DNA of 64,000 nucleotides, taken from positions 3,770,203 to 3,834,202 of the forward strand of contig JAAONU010000009.1 in the NCBI GenBank assembly GCA_012932295.1, in the 5' to 3' direction. The translations under genes and the position numbers were made by a program. This document shows, one piece after another, positions 36,950 to 48,758 of this stretch (within the stretch, counting starts at the first letter, position 1; the number at the start of each line of letters is the position of its first letter). The notes under the pieces are model-generated. The model ran no database searches. It had not been told where the DNA came from and worked only from the letters and a program-made list of their open reading frames with translations. The stretch comes from Cyclina sinensis (taxonomy: Eukaryota; Mollusca; Bivalvia; Venerida; Veneridae).

Positions 36950-37745
36950 TTGTTATGCCCTCGAAGGGAGGCATATAGTTTTAAACTGTCCGTCCGTCAG
37001 TCCGTCCGTCAGTCCGTCCGAAAACTTTAACATTGACAATAACTTTCTTATTAGTAAGTGGATATACTTCATACTTAGACACAACACCCCTTTGGACAAG
37101 GCCTTTACACTGATCTATAATTATTTGACCTTAACCCGTGATTGACATTCACCTTGAAGATCCAATTGTCCAAAAACTTTAACATTGGCAATAACTTCTT
37201 TATTAGTCAGTGGATTTACTTCATACTTGGACACAACATCTCTTTGGACAAGGCCTCCCCACTGACCTATATTTGTTTGACCTTGACCACTGAATGACCT
37301 TCATCTTAAAGATCCATTTGTCCAAAAAATTAATCATTGGCCATAACTTCCTTTTTAGTAAGTGGATTTACTTCATACTTGGACTCAACACCCATTTGGA
37401 CAAGACCTTCCCACTGACCTGTAATATTTGACCTTGACCCCTGAATATTCAATGGTCCAAAAACTATTATTTGGCCATAATTTCCGAATTAGTAAGTGGA
37501 TATACTTCATACTTAAACACAACACTACTTTGGACAAGACCATCCCACTGTCGTGTATTTATTTGACCTTGACCCCTGAATGACCTTCACCTTGAAGATC
37601 CAATTGTCCAGAAATTTTCACATTGCCCATAACTTCCTTATTAGTGAGTGGATTTACTTCATACTTGGACACAACCCCCTTTGTATAAGATCTTCCCACT
37701 GACCTATATGTATTTGACCTTGAACCCTGAATGACTGGTTCTCAG
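36950..37745. repeat. Dispersed clam-type tandem repeat, full-length copy
   Basis: It opens with 'tatgccctcgaagggaggca' and 'gtccgtccgtcagtccgtcc', then about five units of roughly 150-170 bases with 'aagtggatttacttcatact', 'ccactgacctat' and 'tttgaccttgacccctgaat'. It is the reverse-orientation relative of 1-575. Confidence 0.85.
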
Positions 37746-39208
37746 ATCAAAGTTCAAAGCACCACTTTCGGGGGCATGGTCATCTTACAGTGACAGTTCT
37801 TGTTTGTTTTGTTTTTGTTTTTCATAAATTTATTATGTGCTCTTGGAGACTTGAAATACCTCTGATAATGCATTTGTTCAAAATAGACTGTAAGTACACA
37901 GAGTTGCCGAACTCATTTCTTGCATGCAGCTGCCTCTGGGTGCATTCGATTGGAAAGTTTGAATCACTCTATCGAAAAGACCTAAAATACAGTTAAATAC
38001 GGTGTTTTAGTTTTTTGCTCTATCCAATATTAATTTGTTCTTTTTCATTTGTAGGATTCTCTCTGATTTCTGTGACGTCACGACAAACACTAGTCTTATC
38101 ATCATTTCTTCTTTGTGAAAGTGCAAGCTTCTTCTAGCAGGCGTAACATGGTGTTAAACTGTTTGAATGATTGTTCATTTTGAAATACATTGTAGAATTT
38201 GTATCTTAAACTTTCAATTTATTTTTTAGTTGAGATGACATTTGAATGTTTTCTTGATTTTTCTTTGTTCAACTGATAATTCCAGTGTCCCGTAGATATG
38301 TCAGCAGTAAGAAATATGCAATTTTCACACCCTCTTACTTCTCTGTAAGTAGACCGTTACTGCTTAAATCAAGTGGAATTTTCGCTAGATTATAGAGGAT
38401 TTGAACATGTCCATTTCATTGAAGGTGAAGGAATACCATTTACGTCCATTGTGAAATATTTTATTCTGTACTGATTTCTTGTCATAGAGAATCCGCTTTA
38501 TTGAATGTATAAATCCACAAAATAAATTCTAAATTTCCATGAGCTCAATGCCATTTTTAAGCCAACACCATGTTATATCACTGTGTGCTTATGATGCAGA
38601 CATAATACAAAAACTTAAATGAGTCCTAGACACTGTTTAACCAAGCAAGTTAATCAAGATTCGAGAATTTCAAAGAGCATCTTTTTAGTGATAGCTGCTC
38701 TTTTCATCTATTTATTTATTTCATTATGAAATGAATTTAAAAATCTTTTGTCTTGGAAAAAAAACAACAACAACAACAACACCCCCCCCACCTCCACACA
38801 CACACACTTGAATGGATTTTTTGATGAGGCGATTGGTTAGATTTCAAAATGAGATATTTCCTGACTGGAACGAGCACTCTGCCTTTTGATTGTGATAATT
38901 TTTTACAAACCACACAAACTTGTTAAACAAGAGACAATTAAGTTGATATTTTTTTTTAAAAATATTAAGAACACCCTGGATCCGTTTTTTGTTTTTTTGC
39001 AATATTGACAACATATAACACAAAGACAGACCCTGCATGAGATATCAGTTAATAGCACTAATCTATGTAAATAGATTGACATTTGTTTTATGCTAATGTA
39101 ACATTAGCGTAATTATCACTTGTTATTCGTGCTGAAATGAAATATACATTTACTTAAGCAGAAAATCATTTAGTTCCATTTATTCTACGGAAACAAATAT
39201 GTTCATCT
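37746..39208. other. Non-coding intergenic stretch with microsatellites
   Basis: No exon was recognised. A composite low-complexity tract of (AAC)n, poly-C and (CA)n lies at about 38,758-38,808. Confidence 0.5.
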
Positions 39209-40595
39209 GATAATAATAATAATAATAATATCTTTATTTTTCGAAGGTTACATGTTAAGACATTAAATGAAATTAAAAATCTTATCTATAGAATGGCCAT
39301 CTAATATATAAATAAATCAATAACACAATCAAAACAATACGACAGGACTAAAATTGTAAGATTATGAGTTATTGAGAATGAAGAAAGAAAGCAAACTTAT
39401 GAAAAACACATTTATCTACTTTTTAACATCTCTCATACGATTTTAGCTTTATTAACATTAGGTTGGATACATTTTCTTCCGACATACACTCGAAATAAAT
39501 CTATATTAAACAATAAGACAATATAATTAATCAACTATTTTAATTTCCTACATTCTGAAAAATGATAAAATTTTAAGGAAAATAAATCAAAGGTTAAAAG
39601 TACTAAAAAAGAGAAAGAAATAATGAGAAACAAAAGCCTTTTTTTTTAATAATGAGTATATGAAAATTACTGATTGATAACATCACTGAAATATGAGAGG
39701 TATTCATGTACATAAATGAATCACATTAAGAATTACAATATTTAAACAAGTGCCATTTGTATTGTTTTTAAACAAATGTAATTTTGGAATTATAGTTCTT
39801 CTGTATTGTGAAATAAAATTCCATATATCAACTGTATAATACGAAAAAGTGTCCTTCACGTAATTAGTACGAGGTTTTCGTTGTAGAACAAGATCATTCT
39901 GTGCCATAGATTGCAAGTTATAATTACTAATTTTAGAAAACAGTTAACTTATCAGGCACACTTTCAGGGGCACAATTTGTTAGTTTCTTGTAGACTAGCA
40001 CCGCAGCATGGTACTTACATCTGTCAAAGAATGAAAGCCATTTTAGCTCTCCAAAAAGGCAAGCGGAGGGTGATTTACCGACTTACCTATAATAAGTTTT
40101 GGTTTTCTTTTTTTGTAATGTACATACTTTATTGACATAATGATTTATTATTCTTTCCCCCATATCGTGCGACAGTAATCAAATATCGGCAGAACGTAGG
40201 AATTATAGAACAAGAGTTTCATATCAAATGTTAAGAAATATGTTATGTTTTTAACGAGAGCGATCTTGGTTTTTAATGTTTTTTTTACATACGTTGTCTG
40301 TTTGTTTATGCCAGTCTGAAGATTATCAATATTGACACCGAGTAATTTTTGCGAAGTGACGCAGTTCCGTTTATAGTAAGATGATGATCATTTCCGTGTT
40401 TTAACTTGTGTCTTGATCCTAGTACCATGCTCTTTGATTTCGATGGATGAAGGAACATATTATTAAGTACACACCATTCATTTATACTGAGAAGATTTAT
40501 TTGTAAATTACTTTGTATTGTTTGAATGTCATAATCAGACTTGTACATTGTAGAGTCATCTGCGAAAGATCCAATTTTAAGTCGTAACATGTCAT
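39209..40595 (-). mobile_element. 5'-truncated, decayed non-LTR retrotransposon (LINE) with (ATT)n tail
   Basis: Minus-strand fragments match the C-terminal half of a LINE reverse transcriptase. 'GSFADDSTMY' (40,590 downward) holds the F/YADD catalytic motif. It is followed after a frameshift by 'LLGVNIDNLQT', then 'SYVLPIFDYCRTIWG' (about 40,230-40,170), 'RCKYHAAVLVYKKL', and 'NDLVLQRKPRTNYV' (about 39,900-39,850) with a 'DIWNF' block. Several frame breaks show that it is dead. The 3' end is an (ATT)n microsatellite at 39,209-39,233, typical of several LINE clades. The 5' part of the element is missing. Confidence 0.85.
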
Positions 40596-41280
40596 TTTAC
40601 TGTTAACTATGGCATAATCAAATAGGCATACATGAGTAAAACTACTCGATATTTGGTCTGAGTATCTGATTTGGATTTATTTAAACAGTTTCTCAAAGAA
40701 AGTTGATTTTAAAGGGAATTCCAAAACAAACAAACAAACAAAAACAACAACAACAACAAAACAAAAGAAAAAAAAACAAAAAACAAAAAAAACCTTAAAG
40801 CAAATTCTGTTAAGTAAATCTTTTCAGCGATAATTCTAGTTTTGTTTGACTTGGTTTAGAAAATCAGCCCATAATTGCATTAAAATACTTTCGGTCTATC
40901 ATATGTTCCACGTTTATTGCTTTTTAGATAGAATAAAACGTCAAATGATACAAATTAAGACTTTTAAAACTTCCTATTTTAACATCTGGTGCAGAATATA
41001 AAAGCAAACTTAACATAAAAACGAAGCTAAGATTTTTGATATTATTATGTAGAAATGTTATTTTGGATTTTTGAATTATTAAAAGCTTTTTACGATTAGA
41101 GAAACACAAACCCATCAAATGTCACTGTTTTTTGGTTTTACTCGTAATTGCATAGTTCTCTCTGGCATTGTTTGACATTAGAGGCATATCCATAATTAAT
41201 TGGAGAAAATAAGCTCACTACTCAATCCAATTATAAAATATTTTTTTCTGACATGGTATTTTTACAGCAGCGAAAAATTT
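40596..41280. other. Non-coding stretch before receptor A
   Basis: It contains an A-rich (AAAC)n/(AAC)n tract at about 40,723-40,792. The segment from about 41,285 to 41,369 resembles 55,565-55,658 upstream of receptor B, including 'cttcgttg', 'gcatatttgctagtg' and 'tggcttta', and may hold the shared promoter or 5' UTR. Confidence 0.5.
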
Positions 41281-41369
41281 CTCATTCTTCGTTGCATATT
41301 TGCTAGTGTGGTGGCTTTAGGTCGTAGTGAAACTATCATTACCTATCAAAGTTACAAGTGGTATTTAAA

Positions 41370-44300
41370 ATGGAAACTATCAATGGCCTTCATTTATCTT
41401 TCACCATGCTGCTTTTATTTAGGCAATATTTGGCGAATGAGACAACAACTGCACCAGATACATCTGTCCAGCCATCTGCTGCATCAGAGAATAGCTCACA
41501 TGTTAACGAAACAATTGCATTGACGTTTACAGAAAGACTGTTGAATCAGCGCGCTGGTAGAACTATTAATTTGAAAAAGCTGTTGGAAGAGTTTGCACTT
41601 ATTTGTCCGATACAAGACGTCTGTGATGTGGATATCGATGGGATATTTTTATTCAAAGAATCGATTCGGACATTATTTCCAGGTAAAACAGCTATTAGAA
41701 GTAATTCCCCTGATATTAATGCATGGCTCGTAATTTTGCAGTTGAAACAAAAATGGTAAATGTATTTGTTATCATAGACTTGAATGTGTTTTTTTAACAA
41801 TGTTTGAAAATATGCCTGTCTTGTTAAAACAATATACACCTACTGGAGTGCTCAAAAGGATAACAGGTTTACCAGTAATTGAACTGTCAGTAGAAGCAAT
41901 AGCTAATTTTCAAATTTTACAAAGCTAAAGACATATAAATGTTTCCAAAAACATTAAACTTACAAATCTATTTATACGTAAATATAGCTAATGGAAGATT
42001 ATTTTCTCATACAAAGCAGATTGCAAAATTGATATTCTTTTTTAATAATTATGTTTACTAGATTTGACTTGTTTTGCGTCCAAATTCAGAGATGGATTCA
42101 TCTGTCTGTCGTCTTTAGTTCTAAAAAAATAAACTTATATAGTTGTTTTGATGTTTATATTTTCACTTTGGTAATTTTGCTTTTCTTTTTTCAGTGTGTA
42201 TAAAATGTATTTCATTTAATATTGTTTTATTTGTTTCAGCGTTTGTTCCAGTGTTTAATAAGTTATGTTTTGTAAATTCCCTTTCGTCTGTCGCCCAGTT
42301 TTAACTTTAAACATCTCCAAACTTTTTAAAATCTTCTTGTCAGAAACTCGAATTATTAAGTAGCATTATCCAGTGATATTGTACTAAGACTACAATTTAT
42401 GTCCCAGGTGTTACTGCTGACGTACGCTATCCCGAGGGTAACATGCTTCACAAATAATGTTTTGAAATGTTTTGAATATTTGCATTAAGCATAGCCCAGC
42501 AGACTTCTAACGATTGTGCCTTACGTTCGTTAATCTTGATTTCATCTGTTTCAAATGTGTCACACATTGATTTAGTCTTGATTTAATGATCTGTTTAAGA
42601 ATGTCCTTTATGTTTAGCTAAACATGAACTTATCTATTTACGAATGTGCCTCATGTTTATGTAGTTATGATTTTACCTGTTTCAGAATGTGCCAAGTGTT
42701 CATTAAGTTAGGATTTTACCTGTTTCAGAATGTGCCAAGTGTTCATTTAGTTAGGATTTTATCTGTTTCAGAATGTGCCAAGTGTTCATTTAGTTAGGAT
42801 TTTATCTGTTTCAGAATGTGCCAAGTGTTCATTTAGTTAGGATTTTATCTGTTTCAGAATGTACCAAGTGTTCATTTAGTTAGGATTTTATCTGTTTCAG
42901 AATGTGACCTATGCCTACTTAGTTTTGTATTTATTTAATTCAGAAAGAATATTTCCAGTGTTCATTTACTCTCTCTTGGTTTTATCTGTTTCAGAATGTA
43001 CTTATTAAGTTTTTTTTTTATGTTAGTCATTTCAGAACGCGACTAACGCTCATTTATTTATACTTGTTTCAGAATGTGTCACCTGTTCATTTACTCTTAT
43101 TTGTTGACGAAAATGCCAAGTCTTGATTTTTTGTCTGCTTCTGAATGTGCCTTATAATAATTAATTGTTGTTTTTATGTGTTTAAGAATGTCACCTATTT
43201 TCATTTAGTCTTGATTTTATTTGTTGCAGAATATGGCAAGTCTTCATTTACTCTTGATATAATCTGTTTCAGAATATGGCAAGTCTTCATTTTCTCTTGA
43301 TATAATCTGTTTCAAAATATGGCAAGTGCTCATGTGCTCTTTATTTCATCTATAAAAGAATGTGCTAAGTGTTCATTTACTCTTGATATAATCTGTTTCA
43401 GAATATGGCAAGTGTTCATATACTCTTGATTTTTATCCGTTTCAGAATGTGCCACTTGTAACTGTGCCCCAGATTGTATACGTGGAGGCTACTCTTACTG
43501 TTGTCCAAATACATACCATGGTTATATTGATTATGAGTGCACAAATACCACACTCTACACAATAGATGCCTATAAGTCTTTCCTAACAGTAGCAAATTGC
43601 CTAGAAGAATACCGAGGAAATAGCACTATAATGGAAAAATGTTCAGCAACTGTTAGTCCATGCACTTCGGTAACAACAGGACTGGTGTACAAGAACGAGT
43701 TCTGTGCAGTGTGTAACAAGGAAAACGATTGTATTTCTTGGACGATTAAAGCCATCTGCAAATCGGATGAGCTTTTCCTTCGAAACGAACTTTCTAGTTT
43801 AGCATCAATTTTTGAAATTTACGAATTTATATACAAATATGACTGTGGAATACACTTTCTACCTTCTAAACATATTTTAAGTAAACCTGTTCCATGCAGC
43901 ATGCATCAATATAGCGACAGTATATACGTCAGCAAATGCAATGTTACAGGATTATGGGACGTTTATAACGCTGATATAGAATGGGCTTGTGAAAAGTTAT
44001 TTCTTCCTTACCAATCCTTCAAGAATGTGTTTTGTTATATGTGTAACCCAAGCATTGCCAAAGTCCAAAATGTCGAATTGATTGACAGCTGCAAAAAATC
44101 GTCATCCAGTGTTGAAGCTGTTATCGAGGCATGCATGTTATTGCCTTCAACACCTAGGCTTAAGCCGTTTAAGAACATCTACTGTTCTGCCTGCTATCAA
44201 GCGCAAATACCTTTAATAAATGATACCTACTTTTTTGATACCTTGGAAGAAAACAGTATTACAGACTTAAAGTCGCAGCTGATGTTTAACGTTTTGATAG

Positions 44301-47300
44301 GGGGTGAAAACAAAATCTCTAGTCTAGAACGCTTTATCAAAAACATGTTTAACGAGGCCTTTAAGCAAACAGAATACGGAGCTCCTTTTCGAAGAAAGAA
44401 AAGACTGAATAATGATGCCACAAAGTTGAAAGTGTTAGCAAACAGCTATAAGACTGTGTGTGGCACAAGAGGTCTTTGTAGGTCTGATGCAAACTCGACA
44501 GACAAAGTGTTTGGGAACCCAGTATGTGGACAGTGCAGTTGTGATAGTACCTGTGCGGAAGCTGGAACATGTTGTCCTGATGTAATCTTTCAAGAAGAAC
44601 CTTATTCATGTATTTATTCACAGGAATTTCCCTCTCTGAAAAAGAACGGGAATTCGAAAAATGACCAGAAACTGCTTTTATATGTTTCGGATGGGCTGTT
44701 CAAAGTCATAGACGGTTGCCTAGCTAAAAATACAGATGAGGTTTTGGCTGAGAAATGTTTATTATTTGGAGATCACTCTGATATTTTGACTTCCATTCCT
44801 GTAATGTTAGATAACGGTATTTCATACAAAAATATATACTGTTATGCATGCAACAATAACATGTCCAATGTCTTCTTAAAATTTCAAGTATTATGCGATG
44901 CATATATTGAACACAAACTTTTTGTAAGTACGTATGACTTATTGAAGGCTATCAATACGTTTTGCTCAAAGATACTGTTTATTCCCATGAAAAGTAAAAA
45001 GTGCAAGCAAATCTATAATTCATCAAAAGCAGGCAGATTAGGTGGGATAAAATACGTTCGCGTACAGTCACATCCCTCTTTACTTGACGAACAAAGATAT
45101 GAGACATTAGTCATTGATTTTGAAAACAAAGATAAAATTGTCAAAACAGTCTACTCAGCTTGTAACCAGACTGGGAATTTGACGTATGAAGATAGGATAA
45201 CCAAAGCCATGTGTGAGAGTGAGGATGAAAATATATTATCTCTACCGGAGTACCGCATTGAAAACAGAGTCTATAAAAACTTTGCTTGTTTCTTGTGTAA
45301 TCCTGATGTAGAAGTACCCGATACAGGTTCCATTAATGTGACATCAGATTGTTTGCTGAACTCATCAATACCTTGGTACCAGCATAATGATGATCTGCAG
45401 GAGTTGTGTCTTGTAACAGAGTTACACGCAAGATGGTTTCCATTTAAGAATTTGTACTGTCATGAGTGTAACCTACCACCATTGCAACGGGTATGTTATT
45501 GTGTTTAATGTGGATTGTCTCAGTTAAGCTTTGATTTCAACAGTAGATGAAAACACAAAATACAAAGTTATGAATTGCCAATATGTCACACTCAAGGTGC
45601 AGTCTTAGGAACTAATTTTAATCTAATTCGATCCAGTTCCCCTAACTTACCCAGTACTTACACCGAAAATGTAAGAAATCCACTGGAGAATCTTAACCCC
45701 GATGGGATTCGAGCAAGCAGTCAAAGAACAGAGAATCCGAAACAAAGCCTCCTCAACCAATTTAATGCGTATTTGCTGATAGAGAAGATAGCCTTTCCTC
45801 CAAACAACTGCATTATTTTAGTATTTATTTCATATACAGTAAGGACTTCAAAATCAGGAACAAATCATCCTGCAATACGTCAGTTGTTATTCTGTCTGAA
45901 AAACAGCTGTATCGTTTCAAATCTTTAACGGTTTGGATATTCTAAACCATTTATTTGTTAGAATTAATAAACATACCAAAAATTCGAATTATTGTAAATT
46001 ATGGTGTATTTGCTGTTAAAATAAAGGTAAGTGTTAATATGTAAGTTTTCTTAACCCGTAACTGACACAAAGTGTGGAATTTAGGTACCTTATGTCTAAT
46101 TAAGGGTATTAGAAGTCTGTGTGATTTATTTTACCTAAGTAAATGAATATCATTGCACTTTATGTAGTTGCAAACCACTTTCTTTGAATTTTTGCAATTT
46201 TATTCATATTCAGGTAAATTAAAGACCCTTTACGTGTAGGGACTGTATATTACTTTGTGTCATGTAATCAACGACACAGAACCGAAGAATTTTTTTTTGT
46301 TCGACAGGGATTGGTTTTGTATTCATTAAGCATTTAGAATAAATGCAATTTAAACTTCTGTTAGTGTTACAACCATGCATAGATAAGAGTTGGACATATA
46401 CCATTTAATTGGTTTTGTAATGTGAATGTAACGGCTATTTATAAACAAGGGGTGCACACAATACCATTAAGTTGAATTTTACATTCAATGTTTTTGTGAG
46501 AGTGGCGGCCATTTACATTTGAGAGGTGAACATAGTTTACATTCAGTGTCAGGAATATGCGAGAGATAATGTGGTCTTCAGTTGAAACTTTACGTTAAAC
46601 TTCAGGTTATTGTTGAAGTAATGACACTCGACAATCGGGAGACGACGAGCAGCAAATACAAGTATATATTTTCACTGTCTAAGCATGACTTTGAGCGCAT
46701 ACTTACGGCGGAAAAACTTCCAGAAGTACCAGTGTGCTCTATGGGAACATTTGACTTTAGTCTGGTAAGATAAAGGCTACTATAAACTTGACTGGAAAAA
46801 TCTCTAATTTTACATAAGCATCGTCTCCATTACAAAAGCTATTTATAAGGTCATGTTTACTTTTATAGGCTTATGTAATTAGATATTCCTAAAAAACAAT
46901 AATAAAAACCTATTTTTTATTGATAGAAGTTTATTTTAATGTTGCATTTAAGGACATAGGCACGGCTAGATTTTTTTCTTGTCTGATATTGATTTAAAAA
47001 AGCTTTTTCATTAAACTGAACATTTTGGTCATATGTCAATTAAAAAAAAAGAAATTAGTTTCATTTATTTGCTTTTTTCTAATTTATGCGTTTCAGAATG
47101 AATGTCGTCCAGTCTACTGCAACGTTGGGTTTGAACTTACTAACAACACATGTGTGCCCATTTTGGAAACTGCATCAAATGTGCAATATAAAATATATAT
47201 GAAACTGCGTTACCTAAACAAAGAGGTGAACTATACTTCAACAGAGAAAGAAACAAATGCATCTGTAATCATTGATTCCAATGTTATATGTGCACAGGTT

Positions 47301-48710
47301 TTACTTTTTATTGTACAGTCAATCCAGAAAAACGCTGAATATACGATATCTTCAGAATGTCAGCCATCGGTGTGGGAATCAGTTTTCATGAAAATAAATT
47401 CTGACATCATTAAACCAATTAATCTACATATTATGCTTGACATCAAATACACAGATAATTTGTCTTTGATCTTAAGATCACTTTTAGAAGCCCAAAATAG
47501 AATGTATCGTATAAATAACGTATTGGACTCTGAAGGAACGCATTGGTCAATGATTTTCATGTCAGAGACAACAGAAAAAAAGTTTGACATTCTTAAAGAC
47601 ATTGCTCGGTATGACCAGGATTCTATGCTTGTTGACAAGTTTTTACTTTGTCCCCAGGTAAAGTTTAAATTTAACGGAACGGTTCTCAATACTGAAACGG
47701 GAGATATACATATAATAAAAATGAATCTGTCATTTTCGTTCCGTGAATATAGGTTAACAAATGGATATGTTTTAGTGTGTGTGGAAGACTTTAATCAGAA
47801 GAGTCGTCGCATGCGAATTGATCATACAAGTACCCCATTTAGAGGGGAAATTTTCCCTGTGTTTGATTTAGTGTGTTCGTTGGTGTCTATTAGTTGTCTT
47901 CTTCTGACAATAGTTACATATTCACTGTTTTCTTCCCTCCGTACTATTCCAGGGCAGAATTTGCTGGTCCTCTGTATTTTCCTTCTCTGTGCTCAGGCCC
48001 TGCTTCTGTTTGGTTTTGATAGTTTGCATGAATCAACTATGTGCAAAGTCATTGGCGTATGCGTGCATTACAGCTGGATGGCCACATTCTGTGCGATGAA
48101 CATTTGTTCTTTCCATACATTTAGAGTGTTTGCATTCGCTGATTGTTTGAATATACCATCTGGTCGTTCTTTGTTCGTCAAGTATCTTATCTATATTATA
48201 TCTTTTCCTCTGGTCTGTGTGTTGATGGCTGTCTCGATAAATCTCGTTACGTCTGACGGATCTGAGTTTGGATATGGAGAGACGTACTGCTTTATTTCAG
48301 ATTTCTACATCTTCTTGGGTACTTTTCTCGTTCCAGCATCTGTTATATTCATGTCAAATATCGTCTTCTTTGCCCTTGCATTCCACAAAATCAGGACAAC
48401 AGGGCGAGTACAGAGTACTAACGAGCGCAACAATTTTTACATTTGCTTGAAGCTCTGTGCCATTGTTGGTGTGACATGGCCCCTTCTGATACTGGATAAC
48501 ATGATTCAGGTGACATGGTTTTCGTTTCTAGTAGCTGGTGTTAATTCATTGCAGGGCCTGTTCATTTTCTTTTCTTTTGTAATAAACAGGAGGGTGGCCA
48601 GGTTGTATTCGTCTTGCCTGCAGACAACTTCGACCAGAGGGACAAATAATACTATTAGAACAAGTGCAACTACTAAAAGTACAAATGTGTATTGCAGTGA
48701 ATCAGTATGA
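41370..48710 (+). CDS. Receptor A: secretin/Methuselah-like 7TM receptor with cysteine-rich ectodomain
   Basis: Four exons: 41,370-41,682, 43,446-45,490, 46,606-46,764 and 47,097-48,710 (phases 1, 0, 0), giving 4,131 bases or 1,376 residues. A signal peptide is likely at residues 1-24. A somatomedin-B-like cysteine cluster follows at about 106-137 and another at about 465-493 (CGQCSCDSTCAEAGTCCPD). Six copies of [FY]KNxxCxxC[NY] occur at about 186, 296, 346, 565, 714 and 771. Exon 4 opens with a short Cys module (NECRPVYC...NNTCVP) and ends in a seven-helix domain: helices at about 1092-1116, 1125-1146, 1156-1186, 1200-1223, 1240-1268, 1286-1310 and 1312-1336. Class B signs are the 'SLRTIPGQNL' loop, C1155 and C1237 for the extracellular disulfide, and 'NSLQGLFIFFSF' in helix 7. 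No GPS cleavage motif is visible, so a Methuselah-like rather than a typical adhesion receptor is favoured. The ligand is unknown. An AATAAA lies at 48,753-48,758. The paralogue, receptor B, lies 7 kb downstream. Confidence 0.88.
42513..43445 (+). repeat. 43-bp minisatellite made of the exon 2 splice acceptor (receptor A intron 1)
   Basis: Units of 'tttagttaggattttatctg' + 'tttcag' + 'aatgtgccaagtgttca' repeat with a 43-base period (AG dinucleotides at 42,685, 42,728, 42,771 and so on). Copies are nearly identical at 42,670-42,910 and more decayed on both sides. The last 'gtttcag|AATGTGCCA' is the real acceptor of exon 2 at 43,445/43,446. About a dozen copies keep an intact acceptor-like CAG. 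After any decoy acceptor the frame reads ECAKCSFS and then stops at TAG. Confidence 0.9.
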
Positions 48711-48758
48711 ACAAAGTTTTATAGAATTTGATTGTATATATTAAAATTTAAAAATAAA

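Noticed and set aside
41200..41523. 107-residue open frame overlapping receptor A exon 1
   Set aside because: It is out of frame with the exon; the 41,370 frame has the signal peptide, a phase-1 donor and a close parallel in receptor B.
45575..45928. 117-residue plus-strand open frame
   Set aside because: It lies in intron 2 of receptor A, has no splice sites that keep frame, and no recognisable domain; the equivalent intron of receptor B has nothing like it.
47097..48710. Classical adhesion GPCR with GPS cleavage site
   Set aside because: No GPS-type Cys/Trp pattern with HL-[ST] is visible before helix 1 in either receptor; Methuselah-like is a better fit.
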